This document shows positions 15,730 through 16,933 of a stretch of DNA of 16,933 bases, in pieces (position 1 is the stretch's first letter; every line of letters begins with the position of its first letter). The stretch comes from Gracilaria caudata (taxonomy: Eukaryota; Rhodophyta; Florideophyceae; Gracilariales; Gracilariaceae), in the NCBI GenBank assembly GCA_030374735.1, contig JASCIV010000554.1, positions 1-16,933 of the forward strand, read 5' to 3'. Under the pieces are notes generated by a model. The model did no database searches and was not told the origin of the DNA. It saw only the letters and a list, made by a program, of their open reading frames with translations. Position numbers and translations under genes: made by a program.

Positions 15730-16893
15730 TTATTCCGAAAGTGGTAATGGTTGATTGCGTCTAGACTCGAGCGTGTACGACTCCAACCGCAGGCGGCGCG
15801 TCTGGCACGCGCGATGCGAGCGCCGGTAGCCCATCTGCGCCATGCGCTCGGCCACCTGCTTCATGGTCTTGCCCTTGACCACGCCCACGTCCTTGGACAG
15901 CTTGAGCAACAGATCATCCTCCTCCTTGGACCAGCGCACGCCGGCGCGATCGCCGTACGTAGACGCGCTAGACGTATTCGTAGCACAGTCGGTAATAAGC
16001 GGAGATGTCGCCAGCGCACTGCCGCCCGACGACAGCATCTGCTCGTCCGGTAGCGACGTGTGAGCCGTCGACGCCGCGCCCTGCTGCACACGCGGCACGT
16101 GCGCGTGCGCCGCCGCCGCCGCCGCCGCCGCGGACAGCGCCGCGGCCGCAGCCGCGCCGCTGCTGGGCGGCGCGGAGGACGGCGCCGAAGTGGCGAGTAG
16201 ATGATGCGACGGCGCCAGCGTGGCGTCGTACATGGCGCCAGGTACAGGCGCGCTGAGAGAGGAGGTAGCAGTGGCATCGGCACACGCGCGCCAATACGAA
16301 GGCGCCGATGGCGCCGCGCTCACGGCGGCCGGTGGATAATAGTCAGTGCCGAGGGGGAGCTGGTTGTCTTGCAACACTGAGTCGGGCGAAAAAGTGGTGC
16401 TGTGCTGCGACGCGTTTGGCGCGTTGCGCAGCGACGCGGCGGCGGCGGCAGCCGCGGCGGCAGCAGCAGCAGCGGCGGCGGCAGCGGCGGGGTCGGTCGG
16501 GGGCGGGGAGGGTTGCGCTTGTGGCGGCGGCGGCGGATACAGATGCGAGGGGAGGTAGGGGTGCGTGAGTAAGGAGTGCTGGTCCAGACTGAAGGTGCGC
16601 CATTGCGGCTGCGACGCGGACGGCAGCAACGCGTGCGCGTCGGACGGGTGGGGCGGCGGATGTAACACGGGCGCGTAGCGGTACTGGGGGGAGGGCGGGT
16701 TGTCGGGGGTGCAGGTGCTGTTGTACGCCGTGGTGGCGGTATTGGTGGCGGACGTGACAGTGGTGGTGGGCGTGGACACGCCCAGCGCGGACGAGCACGA
16801 CGACGGAGGCGCCACGCGCTCATGCGACGTGCGCGCGGCGCACGCTGACGGCGAGCGCGGCGCGCGCGAAGCGCGCGACGGCGACGCAGTCAT
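15730..16893 (-). CDS. Myb/SANT-like DNA-binding protein with homopolymer tracts
   Basis: 387 aa. The only folded region apparent is C-terminal, about residues 321-370: WSKEEDDLLLKLSKD, then GKTMKQVAERMAQM, then RSHRACQTRRLRLE. These correspond to the three helices of a single Myb/SANT repeat, including the first Trp and a basic recognition helix. The second Trp is replaced by Met (KTMKQVA) and the third by Arg/Leu, as in divergent Myb-like domains. The preceding 320 residues are low complexity: Ser/Thr-rich start, Pro/His runs, 18 consecutive Ala (16435-16488) and two further Ala runs (about 16103-16155). A nuclear transcription regulator is likely; target unknown. The TAA stop is embedded in AATAAA (15729-15734). 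The ATG lies 40 bp from the window end. Confidence 0.75.
   Translation of the reverse strand: MTASPSRASRAPRSPSACAARTSHERVAPPSSCSSALGVSTPTTTVTSATNTATTAYNSTCTPDNPPSPQYRYAPVLHPPPHPSDAHALLPSASQPQWRTFSLDQHSLLTHPYLPSHLYPPPPPQAQPSPPPTDPAAAAAAAAAAAAAAAAAASLRNAPNASQHSTTFSPDSVLQDNQLPLGTDYYPPAAVSAAPSAPSYWRACADATATSSLSAPVPGAMYDATLAPSHHLLATSAPSSAPPSSGAAAAAALSAAAAAAAAHAHVPRVQQGAASTAHTSLPDEQMLSSGGSALATSPLITDCATNTSSASTYGDRAGVRWSKEEDDLLLKLSKDVGVVKGKTMKQVAERMAQMGYRRSHRACQTRRLRLESYTLESRRNQPLPLSE
16435..16488 (-). repeat. 18-residue poly-Ala tract
   Basis: Eighteen GCN codons in a row, mixed GCC, GCT and GCG. The mixed codons indicate selection for alanine or unequal crossing-over history rather than simple triplet slippage, in contrast to the pure CAA run in the adjacent gene. 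Confidence 0.9.
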
Positions 16894-16933
16894 GTGGGGG
16901 GGAGCGCGCGCGGGCGCGACGGGGCGCGGGGGG

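Noticed and set aside
15016..15747. Several long ORFs on both strands around the Tma17-like gene 5' end
   Set aside because: GC-rich DNA lacks stop codons by chance; the products are Arg, Gly or Ala runs without motifs.
16005..16823. Arg/Pro-rich ORFs opposite or out of frame with the Myb-like gene
   Set aside because: Frame shadows of Ala/Pro codon repeats; only the 15730-16893 frame ends in a recognisable domain.

Overview
This is nuclear DNA from a eukaryote with a primary, phycobilin-containing plastid. A unicellular red alga with an intron-poor, tightly packed genome is the most likely source. The evidence is: (i) a nuclear CpeS-type phycobiliprotein chromophore lyase at 14047-14736 with a plastid leader but no obvious ER signal peptide, which argues against a secondary plastid such as a cryptophyte's; (ii) four predicted plastid proteins whose leaders carry an early Phe followed by a hydrophobic residue and Pro, a pattern known from red algal and glaucophyte transit peptides; (iii) mostly single-exon genes, with only one intron (72 nt) supported with fair confidence; (iv) intergenic gaps as small as 1, 20 and 24 bp. 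A glaucophyte cannot be excluded from the sequence alone, and I cannot name a species.

Layout. 1-1350 (+): multi-span membrane RING-H2 E3 ligase. 1658-2767 (-): PlsC-type lysophospholipid acyltransferase. 2768-3552: long intergenic region holding a perfect 31-nt inverted repeat next to bZIP-type sites. 3553-4458 (-): mitochondrial 2-oxoglutarate/malate carrier. 4459-5144: divergent promoter with two AT-rich palindromes. 5145-5906 (+): plastid type I signal peptidase. 5908-6864 (-): SURF1. 6885-7622 (-): two-exon gene for a protein I do not recognise, with a plastid-like leader. 7923-9119 (+): RETICULATA-related (DUF3411) plastid membrane protein. 9144-10910 (-): U4/U6 snRNP protein Prp3. 11663-13114 (+): F-box protein with a propeller-like C-terminal half. 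13115-14046: gap with a doubtful small minus-strand gene. 14047-14736 (+): CpeS-like bilin lyase. 14850-15401 (-): small coiled-coil protein resembling the Tma17/Adc17 proteasome-assembly chaperones. 15730-16893 (-): Myb/SANT-like protein with long Ala, Pro and Ser tracts in a very GC-rich segment.

The genes do not form one pathway. A stretch from 5.1 to 9.1 kb groups organelle genes: plastid protein processing, cytochrome oxidase assembly, an orphan with a plastid-like leader and a plastid envelope protein. The genes there are packed almost end to end, so overlapping transcripts are expected. The bilin lyase at 14 kb would attach chromophores to phycobiliproteins in the same plastid. No mobile element, CRISPR array, tRNA or rRNA was seen.
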